This document shows positions 10,505 to 19,214 of a stretch of DNA of 49,369 nucleotides, piece after piece. Position numbers and translations under genes: made by a program. This DNA is from Entamoeba histolytica HM-1:IMSS (lineage: Eukaryota; Evosea; Mastigamoebida; Endamoebidae). Position 1 is the stretch's first letter. Each line of letters starts with the position of its first letter. Location of the stretch: positions 1-49,369 of the forward strand of contig NW_001914972.1 in the NCBI RefSeq assembly GCF_000208925.1, in the 5' to 3' direction. The notes below the pieces were generated by a model that worked only from the letters and a program-made list of their open reading frames with translations, searched no databases and was not told where the DNA came from.

Positions 10505-11647
10505 ATGATAGTTATTTTACTTCTTATTTCTTTTATTTTTTCTTTTGCTTATGCAAATACTGGACTTGACATTCATTTATTTGATGTTGGACAAGCAGAT
10601 GCTCAGTTAATAGTTTTTCCATCAGGATATTCAATTTTAGTTGATGCTGGAGAGAAGAAGACAGGATCAATGAATTGTAAAATGATTGCTGAAAGAATTA
10701 AAGCAATTCTTGGAAAAAGTCATGTTGATGTAGCTGTATTAACACACCTTCATTTAGATCATGTAGGAATGCCTTATAAAAATGGATTTTGGTATTTAAT
10801 GGAAAAAGCAGGAATTACTTTTGGTAAATTTATTGATAGAGATGCAGGTGTAGTTAAGAATGGATTTACTGCATGTACAACTGCTGTTTCAGAAAATATT
10901 GAATGGCATAATGTTGGAACTTATTCTTCCACTGCTATTAAATGGTTATGTTATGCTACTAATAAACAACTTCAAAATAATATTACTGGTATTAGAGAAA
11001 TTGCAGTTCCATGTAGTAATCAAATTAATCCTCCAGATGAAGGTGCTTCAGTAGAAATTGTAATTAGTGATGCTCTTGGAGTTATTTCTGATGGAAAGCC
11101 ATTAGCTGCTGATTATCATGATCAAAAGAATGTTCCAAGTGAAAATGATTATTCTATTTCTTTAAGAATTCAATTGGGAGATTTTGTTTATTCTACTTCT
11201 GGTGATTTAGATGGACAAGACAGTGGCTCTAGATTTGGTTATCTTTATCATAATATAGAGTCTTTATATAAAGATGTTGTTGGAGAAGTAGATTTATATA
11301 AGGCTAATCATCATGGATCAGAACATTCTAATAATGCTGAATGGTTAGGAGTTCTTAAACCAACTGTTTCATTAATTTCATGTGGTCATGGTAATCTTTA
11401 TAAACATCCAACTGAACCAGCTGTTTCTTTAATGAATAAATATTCAAAAAAGATTTATCTAACTGAAGACTGTAATGCTGCAGTTACTGATAAATTTGAT
11501 AAAATTGTAATTGTTGGTAGTGAAATAATTGTTCATTACCAACCAAAAAGTTCATCTTTTACTGTTTCTAATATTGGTAATACTTTCAAACATTCATATA
11601 ATGTGAAGAAAAATAAACCACAAAGAAAAGCATGTGGTGTTATTTAA
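10505..11647 (+). CDS. Secreted metallo-beta-lactamase-fold hydrolase (ComEC C-terminal type)
   Basis: 380 aa from ATG 10505 (a TTG four codons upstream is discounted). Residues 1 to about 17 form a clean signal peptide (MIVILLLISFIFSFAYA). The mature part opens with LDIHLFDVGQADAQLI and ILVDAG, then has the zinc motif THLHLDHVG (HxHxDH). Later come YSTSGDLDG (metal-ligand Asp) and the histidines in KANHHGSEHS. This order is that of the hydrolase domain of bacterial ComEC/Rec2 and its free-standing relatives, not of glyoxalase II or RNase Z. A secreted nuclease or phosphodiesterase is plausible but unproven. There is no ComEC membrane channel. The gene is convergent with SLX1, 67 bp apart. 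A bacterial origin by transfer is possible. Confidence 0.85.
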   Translation: MIVILLLISFIFSFAYANTGLDIHLFDVGQADAQLIVFPSGYSILVDAGEKKTGSMNCKMIAERIKAILGKSHVDVAVLTHLHLDHVGMPYKNGFWYLMEKAGITFGKFIDRDAGVVKNGFTACTTAVSENIEWHNVGTYSSTAIKWLCYATNKQLQNNITGIREIAVPCSNQINPPDEGASVEIVISDALGVISDGKPLAADYHDQKNVPSENDYSISLRIQLGDFVYSTSGDLDGQDSGSRFGYLYHNIESLYKDVVGEVDLYKANHHGSEHSNNAEWLGVLKPTVSLISCGHGNLYKHPTEPAVSLMNKYSKKIYLTEDCNAAVTDKFDKIVIVGSEIIVHYQPKSSSFTVSNIGNTFKHSYNVKKNKPQRKACGVI

Positions 11648-11714
11648 ATTCAAAAAGAAAAACACATTGGTCATTCTTAAATTTTTTAAGTTTTATATTT
11701 TTATACAAATATAT

Positions 11715-12641
11715 TTAAAAAGATTCAATAGTTTTATTCTTTAATACCTTAATAATATCTCCCCATCTTATTTCCCTCTGACATTTAGGACAATTTCCTG
11801 TTGTTGGTATTAATGTATGAGTATTTTCACTAAACATTTTTCCAAGACAACAGAGATGTGCTTTCATTCCACATTTATACAAACATTTAACAATTCGTTG
11901 GTCTAATTTAATACGTTGTTGACAAATAAAACAATTAGATGAAGTATTTTGTATTTCTTTTAATTCTTTTTGCATTTGAATTTTTTTTTGTTCTTCAGTC
12001 ACCGTAACTTCTTGTGATGTTTTATCATCAAGATGAAAATCTTCTATTAATTGAGATAATTGAGATTGAGAAGTACCATGAAGGTTATCAAAAATATTAT
12101 CATGTTTTATTTTCGTTTTTTCTTTTCTGTCTATTCTAGCGATACCAACACATTTCATTATATCATTTAAATCTCCATATTCAACAGTTATTTGTTTTGG
12201 TAAAGGAGGACAATCATTTAAAAAATTATCATAACGATGAGTTGTAATATAAACAGATAATGGTAATTTACAATATGCAGGCATTTGAAGAATCTCTGCA
12301 AGTAATCTAATTTTATATTGTAATGAAAACATAGTTCCACAATGTTTTCCTTTCATATTATCAAATGCTTGTCTTACTCTTCTACCTTTTTCTGGATGTT
12401 GCCAATCCCATTCAAATTGTAAAACTTTTGTTTGAGTTGGAAATGAATGAACAACAATTACCATTTCCCAAGGACGTTTAGCTTCAGTTTTGAAAGCACC
12501 CCCACTAATAATTCCATTATGTTGTTTAATTCTTCTTGGAGGACAAGTTGTTTTTCCAATATAAGTATGATATTTAAAACCAGGATTAATAGAAGTTAAT
12601 AAATAAACACAAAATTTCATAGAACTAATATTCTTTTCCAT
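11715..12641 (-). CDS. SLX1: SLX1 structure-specific endonuclease (GIY-YIG)
   Basis: 308 aa. The N-terminal GIY-YIG nuclease domain shows CVYLLTS, YIGKTTCPPRRIKQHN (catalytic Tyr and Arg), GGAFKTEAKRPWEMV and LQFEWDWQHP (metal-binding Glu). The C-terminal SLX1-type zinc finger (about 235-295) has CFICQQ, CLYKCGMKAHLCC and CPKCQREIRWGD. SLX1 with its partner SLX4 cuts branched DNA such as flaps, forks and Holliday junctions in the nucleus. SLX4 is not in this window. ATG 12641 is used; a second ATG seven codons in is also possible. The gene is divergent from the HAD gene, 102 bp apart, with an AGAACTA element 22 nt upstream. Confidence 0.95.
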   Translation of the reverse strand: MEKNISSMKFCVYLLTSINPGFKYHTYIGKTTCPPRRIKQHNGIISGGAFKTEAKRPWEMVIVVHSFPTQTKVLQFEWDWQHPEKGRRVRQAFDNMKGKHCGTMFSLQYKIRLLAEILQMPAYCKLPLSVYITTHRYDNFLNDCPPLPKQITVEYGDLNDIMKCVGIARIDRKEKTKIKHDNIFDNLHGTSQSQLSQLIEDFHLDDKTSQEVTVTEEQKKIQMQKELKEIQNTSSNCFICQQRIKLDQRIVKCLYKCGMKAHLCCLGKMFSENTHTLIPTTGNCPKCQREIRWGDIIKVLKNKTIESF

Positions 12642-12662
12642 TAATTCAATAACATAATTTTA

Positions 12663-12669
12663 TAGTTCT
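12663..12669 (-). promoter_or_regulatory. AGAACTA element upstream of SLX1
   Basis: AGAACTA on the coding strand, 22 nt before ATG 12641. It is probably a GAAC-type core-promoter element. Confidence 0.45.
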
Positions 12670-12743
12670 ATCTTTAATAAATAAAAACAAAAAATAGAAA
12701 GAAACTGGAAAAAAAGAAAAGAATAAATAAATAATAATATTTA

Positions 12744-13427
12744 ATGAGTCAAATAATAAATTTTATATTTGATTTTAATGGAACATTATTTGATGATACA
12801 AACATAAATTATTTAGTATGGAAATATTCATTTGAAAAAAGAGGAATTTATTTAACAAAAGAAAGTTATTTAAAAGAACATATTGGAAAATCAAGTAAAC
12901 AAACGATAATTGATATAATGAAAACAAATAATACAAAAATAATATCAGATATTTTAAATGATAAAAATAAATTTTTAAAAACAATTTTAAAAAAAGGAGT
13001 TTCATTACAAAAAGGAGCAGAACAATTATTAAATTATTTAAAAAATAATTCAAATAAATATCATTATATTATTGCTTCTATGGCTTCAACAAATACTATG
13101 AAATTATATTTTAAATATTTACATCTTGAAAGATGGTTTAATATGGACCAAATTATTCTTTATGATAATTCATGTTTACCTAAACCAAATCCTGAATTAT
13201 TTATTAAAGCAATGAATAAACTTAATGCATCAACTCAAAATACTGTTATTTTTGAAGATTCTTTGACAGGTTTAAAAGCTGCATATGCAACTCATGTTAA
13301 TTTAATTATTGCAATTAATTATCAATCAAAATTAATAGAACTTCAATCATTAGGAATTTATCATTCTTTTAAAGATTTTTCATCTAAAAATTTACAAATT
13401 TTATTATTTGGAACTGAAAAATATTAA
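12744..13427 (+). CDS. HAD-superfamily phosphatase
   Basis: 227 aa with all four HAD motifs. Motif I is FDFNGTLFDD (nucleophile and acid Asp), with Asn in place of the usual Asp/Leu between them, as in some family members. Motif II is IIASMAS, motif III the Lys in LPKPNPELF, and motif IV VIFEDSLTGLKAA. An alpha-helical cap lies between motifs I and II (about 20-90), as in beta-phosphoglucomutase and phosphoglycolate phosphatase relatives. The substrate is probably a small phosphorylated metabolite but cannot be named. The gene is convergent with CBP20, 57 bp apart. Confidence 0.9.
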   Translation: MSQIINFIFDFNGTLFDDTNINYLVWKYSFEKRGIYLTKESYLKEHIGKSSKQTIIDIMKTNNTKIISDILNDKNKFLKTILKKGVSLQKGAEQLLNYLKNNSNKYHYIIASMASTNTMKLYFKYLHLERWFNMDQIILYDNSCLPKPNPELFIKAMNKLNASTQNTVIFEDSLTGLKAAYATHVNLIIAINYQSKLIELQSLGIYHSFKDFSSKNLQILLFGTEKY

Positions 13428-13484
13428 ATTATATTGAATAATTTATTTAATTATAAATTTATTAATAAAAAAAACTAAATTTAC

Positions 13485-14039
13485 TTAATATCTTCTATCT
13501 CCTCTACGTGAAGGTAATTGATCATCTTCATCAACATATCTTCTTCTAGAATCACATGTATCATCATAATCATTTCTTCTAGTATCTTCATGAAATTCAA
13601 ATCTTCTTTCATTTCTATAATTATCAGAATGATTATAAAATTTTCTTTTACGTTGAGTTTGTTTTTGTTCACCACCATCTCCTCTTCCATATTGTCTTCC
13701 TTCAACAAAACCATAATCCCAATCAATTCTAATATATTGTCCAAATACTTGTGTTCTATCTAATGCTTTCATTGCTAATGCCGCATCATTTCTTTTATTA
13801 AATTCTACAAAACAAAAACCACATGGTTCATTTGAATGATTAACACCCATAATAACTCGGTTAATATTTCCAAATCTTCCAAATAATGTATATACTCTCT
13901 TATCATTCATAGAATGACTAACATTTCCTACATAAAGTGTTGTTGATGTTGATATTTTTTGAATCATTTGTTCTGGTGTAAAACCTGATTCTCTATCAAA
14001 ATATTCAAGAGTAGGTTGTGTAATATACAATTCACTCAT
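13485..14039 (-). CDS. NCBP2: Nuclear cap-binding protein subunit 2 (CBP20)
   Basis: 184 aa with one RRM. RNP2 is TLYVGNVS and RNP1 is CGFCFVEF. The N-terminal extension contains the Tyr of EYFDRESGFTPEQ, as in CBP20. The C-terminal part has IRIDWDYGFVEGRQYGRG, the stretch that stacks on and positions the m7G cap. With CBP80 it binds the 5' cap of nascent mRNA in the nucleus and links splicing, export and surveillance. The tail from about 130 is Arg/Asp-rich with RGG/RRGD features. The protein is slightly longer than the animal one (156 aa) because of this tail. Confidence 0.95.
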   Translation of the reverse strand: MSELYITQPTLEYFDRESGFTPEQMIQKISTSTTLYVGNVSHSMNDKRVYTLFGRFGNINRVIMGVNHSNEPCGFCFVEFNKRNDAALAMKALDRTQVFGQYIRIDWDYGFVEGRQYGRGDGGEQKQTQRKRKFYNHSDNYRNERRFEFHEDTRRNDYDDTCDSRRRYVDEDDQLPSRRGDRRY

Positions 14040-14164
14040 TTAAATTAATTTCTTTATTTTTTTTTCAAATTGTTTTTAATTTTCTTTTTTTTTTTTTTCT
14101 CAAAATTTTTTAAAAATTATAACTTAAACTAACAAAAACAAAATGGCTTCAAATGTATAAATTC

Positions 14165-14476
14165 TTAATAACTAAAAGTATTTAAAACATATTTGTTAAT
14201 AGATATTACTCTACCTTCTTTTAAACAATCAAATAACCATTGAAAATTAAGAACTGGTACTCCCCACCTTAATGCACATCTTGCTTTTTCACTTGATAAT
14301 GCTTTTGCAATGAGGAATGTAATTGTAGAACTATTCATATCATCAGTACACATTCCTCCACACTCTTCAATCATTCCTTTCATAATTAATTTTTCTTGAA
14401 CAGAGAATCCACTCAATGATATAATATATCCATTAAAGAATTGTTGATTTATGGTTTTAGATGATAAAGAATTCAT
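14165..14476 (-). CDS. Single-BRCT-domain protein 1
   Basis: 103 aa from ATG 14476 (a TTG one codon upstream is discounted). Almost the whole protein is one BRCT domain. It opens with FFNGYIISLSGFS, then MIEECGGMCTDD (the Gly-Gly turn), TITFLIAK, SSEKARCALRWGVPVLN and the hallmark Trp in FQWLFDC. It ends in NKYVLNTFSY. BRCT domains bind phosphopeptides or each other, usually in DNA repair or checkpoint proteins; a free single domain would act as an adaptor or dimer. It is a tandem paralog of the next gene upstream and has no intron. An AGAACTT element lies 14 nt upstream. Confidence 0.85.
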   Translation of the reverse strand: MNSLSSKTINQQFFNGYIISLSGFSVQEKLIMKGMIEECGGMCTDDMNSSTITFLIAKALSSEKARCALRWGVPVLNFQWLFDCLKEGRVISINKYVLNTFSY

Positions 14477-14489
14477 CAATTAATTTTAT

Positions 14490-14496
14490 AAGTTCT
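14490..14496 (-). promoter_or_regulatory. AGAACTT element upstream of BRCT gene 1
   Basis: AGAACTT on the coding strand, 14 nt before ATG 14476. Confidence 0.45.
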
Positions 14497-14629
14497 TTTT
14501 TTTTATAAGTAACCATTATTTATTACTTTTGGAAACTATTAAAAACTAATATATTAATTTTCTTGTTTTGATTACTAAGACCAACGTAAAACTTCGTTGA
14601 CAAGATTGGCAAATGAGTTATAAACAAAA

Positions 14630-15002
14630 TTACATACTAAGACTTAATATGTAATTATTTATTGAAACAAATCTTCGTTCAACAATACAATCAAATAGCC
14701 ATTGATGATTTAAAACTGGTACTCCCCACCGTTTTGCATGTCTTGCTTTATCACTTGTTAATCCTTTTGACAAAAGAAAAGAAACTGACCGACTTTCCAT
14801 ATCTTCCATATAAATTCCTCCAAATTGTTCAATCATTCCTCCTAATAAAACTCGTTCATCTGTCTATGTTTTGTGTTATTATAATCAACTGTTTAAATTA
14901 ATAAAATAATTAATAAAAATAACAAACAGAATATCCACTAACACATATCACATATCCACTTAAAAACTGATTCGAAATCTCTTGAATAGGTTGTGTTGTC
15001 AT
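14630..15002 (-). CDS. Single-BRCT-domain protein 2, one intron
   Basis: 102 aa. Exons (minus strand) are 15002-14928 and 14863-14630, with a 64-bp intron that starts GTTTGTT and ends ATAG at a codon boundary. The first exon encodes MTTQPIQEISNQF then LSGYVICVSGYS; the second continues TDERVLLGGMIEQFGG. This lines up residue for residue with FNGYIISLSGFS and VQEKLIMKGMIEECGG of the neighbouring paralog, which proves the splice. The BRCT Trp is in HQWLFDC. The two proteins share the motif KRWGVPVLN / LRWGVPVLN. Without the first exon only a 68-residue fragment would be annotated. An AGAACTT element lies 37 nt upstream of the ATG. Confidence 0.85.
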
Positions 15003-15038
15003 TCTTTTTCTTATCTTCTTTTTTTGTTTTTGAAATTA

Positions 15039-15045
15039 AAGTTCT
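15039..15045 (-). promoter_or_regulatory. AGAACTT element upstream of BRCT gene 2
   Basis: AGAACTT on the coding strand, 37 nt before ATG 15002. Confidence 0.4.
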
Positions 15046-15531
15046 TTTTCTTCTGTTTTTTAATTTTTTCTTTTTTTTTATTTGTGTTATTTATTACGTT
15101 TTAAAAAAAAATAAATTTTTTTTTTTTTTTGTAATAAAAATCTTTTGTTAATCTTCATTTCCATTGCTTTTTAAAGTAACTTGAGTTTTTTTCCATATTT
15201 TAGTGTAAGCTATAAATGAAATCATTCGAAGAAGCTTTTTTAAGACAAATCTGTTTTATTTTCAAAAATAATAATGATATTTTTTGAACAGAATTTCCCG
15301 GTAAATTTAAGAAATACAAAGGAATATGATAAATTGACAATAAAATCTCAATCTAAGAATTTGACTAATCTACATAAAAAAAAAATAAAAAATATTTTAA
15401 TAAAAATTAGCAGAAAATCCTGAAAAATTAGAGGAAAAAAAGAATTAGAAGGAAAAAAAAGGAAAAGTAAATAATGCCAAAAAGAGCATCATTTGAGAAC
15501 CCTTTTTGAAAATCTAAAATCAAAATTTTTT
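15046..15531. other. Divergent spacer between BRCT gene 2 and the transposase-like gene
   Basis: About 490 bp with several long T and A runs and no gene. An ATG at 15474 opens only a 12-codon frame and is not used. Confidence 0.5.
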
Positions 15532-16539
15532 ATGATTTCACCAAGACGACCATTAACGGATGACATCAAATTACAAATAATAAATGAAAAAGAGCAAAAT
15601 GGATCTTCAGTATATGCCATTGCTAAGAAATTAGGTAGAAGTCCATCTACAGTACGATGTTTTCTAAAATGTTATGGAAATGACCATCAATTATCAAGAA
15701 AAAGAGGAAGAAAACCAAAATTAACAGATGAAATTGAAGAATTTATTGCACAATTTTCTGATAATAAAGACATTTCTTGTAGTAAAATTGCTGCTGAAAT
15801 TAAAAAGAAATTCCCTGATGTTTCACTTTCAAAAGAAACTGTTCGTGTTATAAGACAAAAATTACAAAAAGGAAATAATGACCTTGAAACACCAAGTTCA
15901 GGAAGAACTTCTCATTATGGTGAATTTGAAAATGGGGTTTTTATTGGAAGGTTTACTCAAAAAGATGACGATGAAAGAAAAGAATTTGCAGCAAAAATTC
16001 TTGAATTAAATAGACCAATTGTTTTAAGTTCAACTGCTATAATAGGAGTTGGAGAAAATGGTGTTTTAACTCGTTGTAATAAAGGAGAAATGCCTGTGTT
16101 TACTGCTTTTACTGCTAAAGGAAAATTATTAGAAATAACAGTATGGGGAGCTATAGCCAATGGATGGAAATCACCTTTAATTAATATTAAAGGTGATATG
16201 TTACTTGGAGAAGCATTAAAAAATTATGGTATTTCTGATGAAGTTTTAGAAAAATTAGGTCCACATGTATTTCTTGACGAAAGGATGTTAAAAGGAGAAA
16301 TTTTTCCTTTTTTAGAATTCTTTCCTCATGATAGTTCTGATTTAAATCCTTTGAATGACTTGTTCAGTAAAATACAATTCGAAGTTAAGAATAGACAATT
16401 TAGAAATGAAGAAGAGTTAATTAGTTTTGTTGAATATTTATGGAATATCATATCCATGGATGACATCCAAAATTATATTCAACAATTTTATGATAGAATT
16501 AACCATTGTGTATTTAATCCTTGTGAAGGTTGTAGATAA
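15532..16539 (+). CDS. Mariner/Tc1 transposase-derived protein, probably domesticated
   Basis: 335 aa from ATG 15532 (a TTG 13 codons upstream is discounted). Residues 5-120 hold two helix-turn-helix units in the Tc1/mariner style: a first unit ending SPSTVRCFLKCYG, then RKRGRKPKLTDEI (AT-hook-like) and SLSKETVRVIRQKL. The rest follows the transposase core: VWGAIANGWKSPLINIKG matches the VWG-centred core, and FFPHDSSDLNPLNDLF matches the usual SPDLNPIEN-W block. The catalytic residues are damaged. The position of the first Asp reads VLSSTAIIG, and the third acidic residue in NPIEN is Asn (NPLND). Only an Asp in HVFLDER fits the second. The frame is intact with no stops, so it looks like a retained DNA-binding protein rather than a dying element. 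I saw no terminal inverted repeats. Confidence 0.8.
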   Translation: MISPRRPLTDDIKLQIINEKEQNGSSVYAIAKKLGRSPSTVRCFLKCYGNDHQLSRKRGRKPKLTDEIEEFIAQFSDNKDISCSKIAAEIKKKFPDVSLSKETVRVIRQKLQKGNNDLETPSSGRTSHYGEFENGVFIGRFTQKDDDERKEFAAKILELNRPIVLSSTAIIGVGENGVLTRCNKGEMPVFTAFTAKGKLLEITVWGAIANGWKSPLINIKGDMLLGEALKNYGISDEVLEKLGPHVFLDERMLKGEIFPFLEFFPHDSSDLNPLNDLFSKIQFEVKNRQFRNEEELISFVEYLWNIISMDDIQNYIQQFYDRINHCVFNPCEGCR

Positions 16540-18071
16540 ATCATTTAAAATATATCTCTTTGTATAACACTCTGTTTAATTTTCAACAATTGTGTTTTCT
16601 CATTGCTAATTATTACGTTTAATATTTTTCATGACGTTATTAAAAGAATATTATGTTCTTTTTTTTTGGTAAAATGGAATTTGTTTCTATTTTTTAATTT
16701 TAAGTCGTTATTTTCCTTTCATATGTTATACAAACAATTATATTTTATATCAAAATTATTATTTTCACAAAATTTATATTCATTTTTATTGGTTTTTTTT
16801 TATTGAATTATTAAAACTAACTCAAGTGTTTTACTATTCCATTTTTTTTATTTTAATAGTTTTTAATATTAATTCATTAAATTCTTGATATATTAATTTT
16901 AAACTTCTATAATGAAAATTAATTTGTAGGTTTTATTAAATAATTTATGTTATATCCATTTTAAATTCAAAAAAAACAGTTTTATTAAAAAAAAAGAAAT
17001 ATCAATCATTTTAATAATAGTGTCATTTCCAAAAAAAAATTGAGGTAAATTGAAACAATTAAGGTTATTTAAACCAATTTAAGTTATCAATATAACTCAT
17101 AAAAGGAAAAATATGGTGTTTATATAAGAGAGTTAATTATGTGTATATAACTTATGAAATAAGAATTTTGTGTCAAATATAAAACTAAATCAATTTAATT
17201 TTTTGAAAAAGATATTTGTTATAAGAATATAAACTCTATTCTTTTTTACAACTTTATTCATCTCATTTTTTGATATCTAAAAGTATTTTAATAACTTTCA
17301 TTCTTTTTATTATTAATTGGTTCATTACATATAGTACTTCCATCTTTGTTATATTTTATTGTTTATTAATAAACTCAATTGTCATAAAACGTTGTCAACA
17401 TCAAGAACATTCTTATTACATCAAACGTTATAAAAGTGATAAAGATGAAATGAAAAATACAATAGAATTGTTAGTTATTCTAACTTTCACTTCACATAAA
17501 AAAAAACAGAAAGAGTTAAAGAAATAAATACTTACAAATAAGAAACAAATGAAAACAACAAAAACGAAAAGTCATATCACTTCATTATTGAATATTTCTA
17601 TTTCATTAACAAATTCATATTACTATAAACAAGAAGTGTTTTTATAAGAACAATAATGTTAATAATACATTCAAACAACAATACCATAAATATAAATCTT
17701 TATTGTTTAATTTATGTTAATTATAATAAAGTAATTATAGAATTTTGATGTTTATACAATAAAATAAAAGGTAAAAAAACATTAAACTAAAAATTTTTCT
17801 TAGTCAACTGTTTATTATAAAACACATATTTTTTAATTATTTATAATAAAACCATATAATTTAATTAAATAACAAATTAATTTAATCATTTAATATTAAT
17901 TGCATACAAAAAAAAAAGAAAAAACTGAATAATTCCAAAAAAATACTTCTAAACTTAAAAATAACCAAATGAAATAAGTCATTTTTATTAATAATTAAAA
18001 TTAAATTAGTAATATTATTGTTATAAAAAACCAATAAAAATAAAAGAATGAAGCTTTTGTAATTAACGTTT
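16540..18071. other. Long spacer without a supported gene
   Basis: About 1.5 kb, very AT-rich. An 85-codon hydrophobic frame at 17270-17527 has no ATG and no homology I recognise, so I leave it out. No SINE remnant or RNA gene is seen. Confidence 0.5.
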
Positions 18072-18827
18072 TTAATACAAACATCCACCATCAGTTAATA
18101 CTGGTTCTTTCTCAAAGATAATATCATTTCCACAAGTCTCTTGTTTAGTAGCACCAGATGGGCAAGTAATAAATTGTGGATTAGCTTTTGTAGAAGTAGT
18201 AACCATAGTACATGCTCTTAATTCACTAATATATTTACCACTACAAGTGAAATAAACAGCTCCTTCAACTCCAAGTTCTTTAGCAGCTAATTCTTTTAAC
18301 CATGATTTTTTATATGATGTTTTTCCATCAGCAACAACTCCTGCAGCTTTGAAAACTTTCCAGAAATCATGATCAGTTAACATTTTAATAGCTGTCATAG
18401 CATAATCTTTTGGTCCAGTAGCTCCATTATAAACATCACTTACACAAGTTCCATGTTTATCATATTCATAATTGAAGAATTTACATTTTGTTAATGAAGC
18501 CCAATTGTATGATAATGCTTCCATAAATTCTGGATCATTTTCAATCATTTTAGAAACTTGAGCATCAGTGTATGGTGATTTACAACATGATGGATATCCA
18601 CTAACAAAGTTTGGCCACCATCCATGAAGAGTAAATCCTGGTTTAGTAGCCATAGTAGTTTTTGGTAAATCACAACACTTGCTATGACAGAATTGTCCTG
18701 GCCATGTTTCAACTAAAAGAAGATAATCATATGAAACAGCACAACTATTTGATGAACACATAGCAAAATCTTTATGAGAACATTTAGCGTTAACTAAAGC
18801 AAGAAGTAATAAACACAATGAAATCAT
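18072..18827 (-). CDS. Secreted RNase T2
   Basis: 251 aa. A signal peptide covers about residues 1-14 (MISLCLLLLALVNA). Both active-site blocks are present: CAS I FTLHGWWPN and CAS II FNYEYDKHGTC, each with its catalytic His. The Trp of VETWPGQFC and a set of Cys (CCDLP, SCCKS, CTMV, CLY) fit the disulfide-bonded T2 fold. Length is normal for the family. It cleaves single-stranded RNA with 2',3'-cyclic phosphate intermediates, in lysosomes/phagosomes or outside the cell, probably to scavenge nucleotides from engulfed material. There is no membrane anchor. A TATTTAAAC box lies 31 nt before the ATG. Confidence 0.96.
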   Translation of the reverse strand: MISLCLLLLALVNAKCSHKDFAMCSSNSCAVSYDYLLLVETWPGQFCHSKCCDLPKTTMATKPGFTLHGWWPNFVSGYPSCCKSPYTDAQVSKMIENDPEFMEALSYNWASLTKCKFFNYEYDKHGTCVSDVYNGATGPKDYAMTAIKMLTDHDFWKVFKAAGVVADGKTSYKKSWLKELAAKELGVEGAVYFTCSGKYISELRACTMVTTSTKANPQFITCPSGATKQETCGNDIIFEKEPVLTDGGCLY

Positions 18828-18857
18828 AAAATTGATATAAACAGTTAACGTTATTTA

Positions 18858-18866
18858 GTTTAAATA
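18858..18866 (-). promoter_or_regulatory. TATTTAAAC TATA-like box of RNase T2 gene
   Basis: The coding strand reads ATATTTAAAC. It fits GTATTTAAA(G/C) except for the first base and lies 31 nt before ATG 18827, the usual spacing in Entamoeba given very short 5' leaders. Confidence 0.6.
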
Positions 18867-19214
18867 TTAAAATGAAAAATTCGATAATATTCATTGTATT
18901 AAAACAGAAAAAATTCGTATTTTCTTTCTCCTTCTTTTTTTCTTTATTTTTGTAAAGTTACTTTTCTTTTTTATTTGATTTTTCTCCATTAGAAGGTATA
19001 GTTTTTTTCTTTTATTTTTATTATATTTAATTACCAGGAAGACATCGGAAGAAATTACTTCTTCTCAATCTTATTTATTTTTTTAAGAAAGTTTATTCTT
19101 TTTGGAACATTTCTACTTTTATTAACAAATGAAAGTTATTTCCTAAAAAAAAGCTATGGAACTAAACACAAAAGATTTAAATAAACTTGACTAGACTAAT
19201 AAAAAGAAAATAAT
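18867..19214. other. Spacer without a gene
   Basis: About 350 bp with T-rich runs between two minus-strand genes; nothing further seen. Confidence 0.5.

Noticed and set aside
15474..15509. ATG at 15474 as start of the transposase-like gene
   Set aside because: It is in another frame and stops after 11 codons with no GTTTGT donor to bridge it.
17270..17527. 85-codon hydrophobic frame on the plus strand
   Set aside because: It starts with TTG, has no upstream ATG or splice pattern, no homology and sits in very AT-rich DNA where such frames are common.
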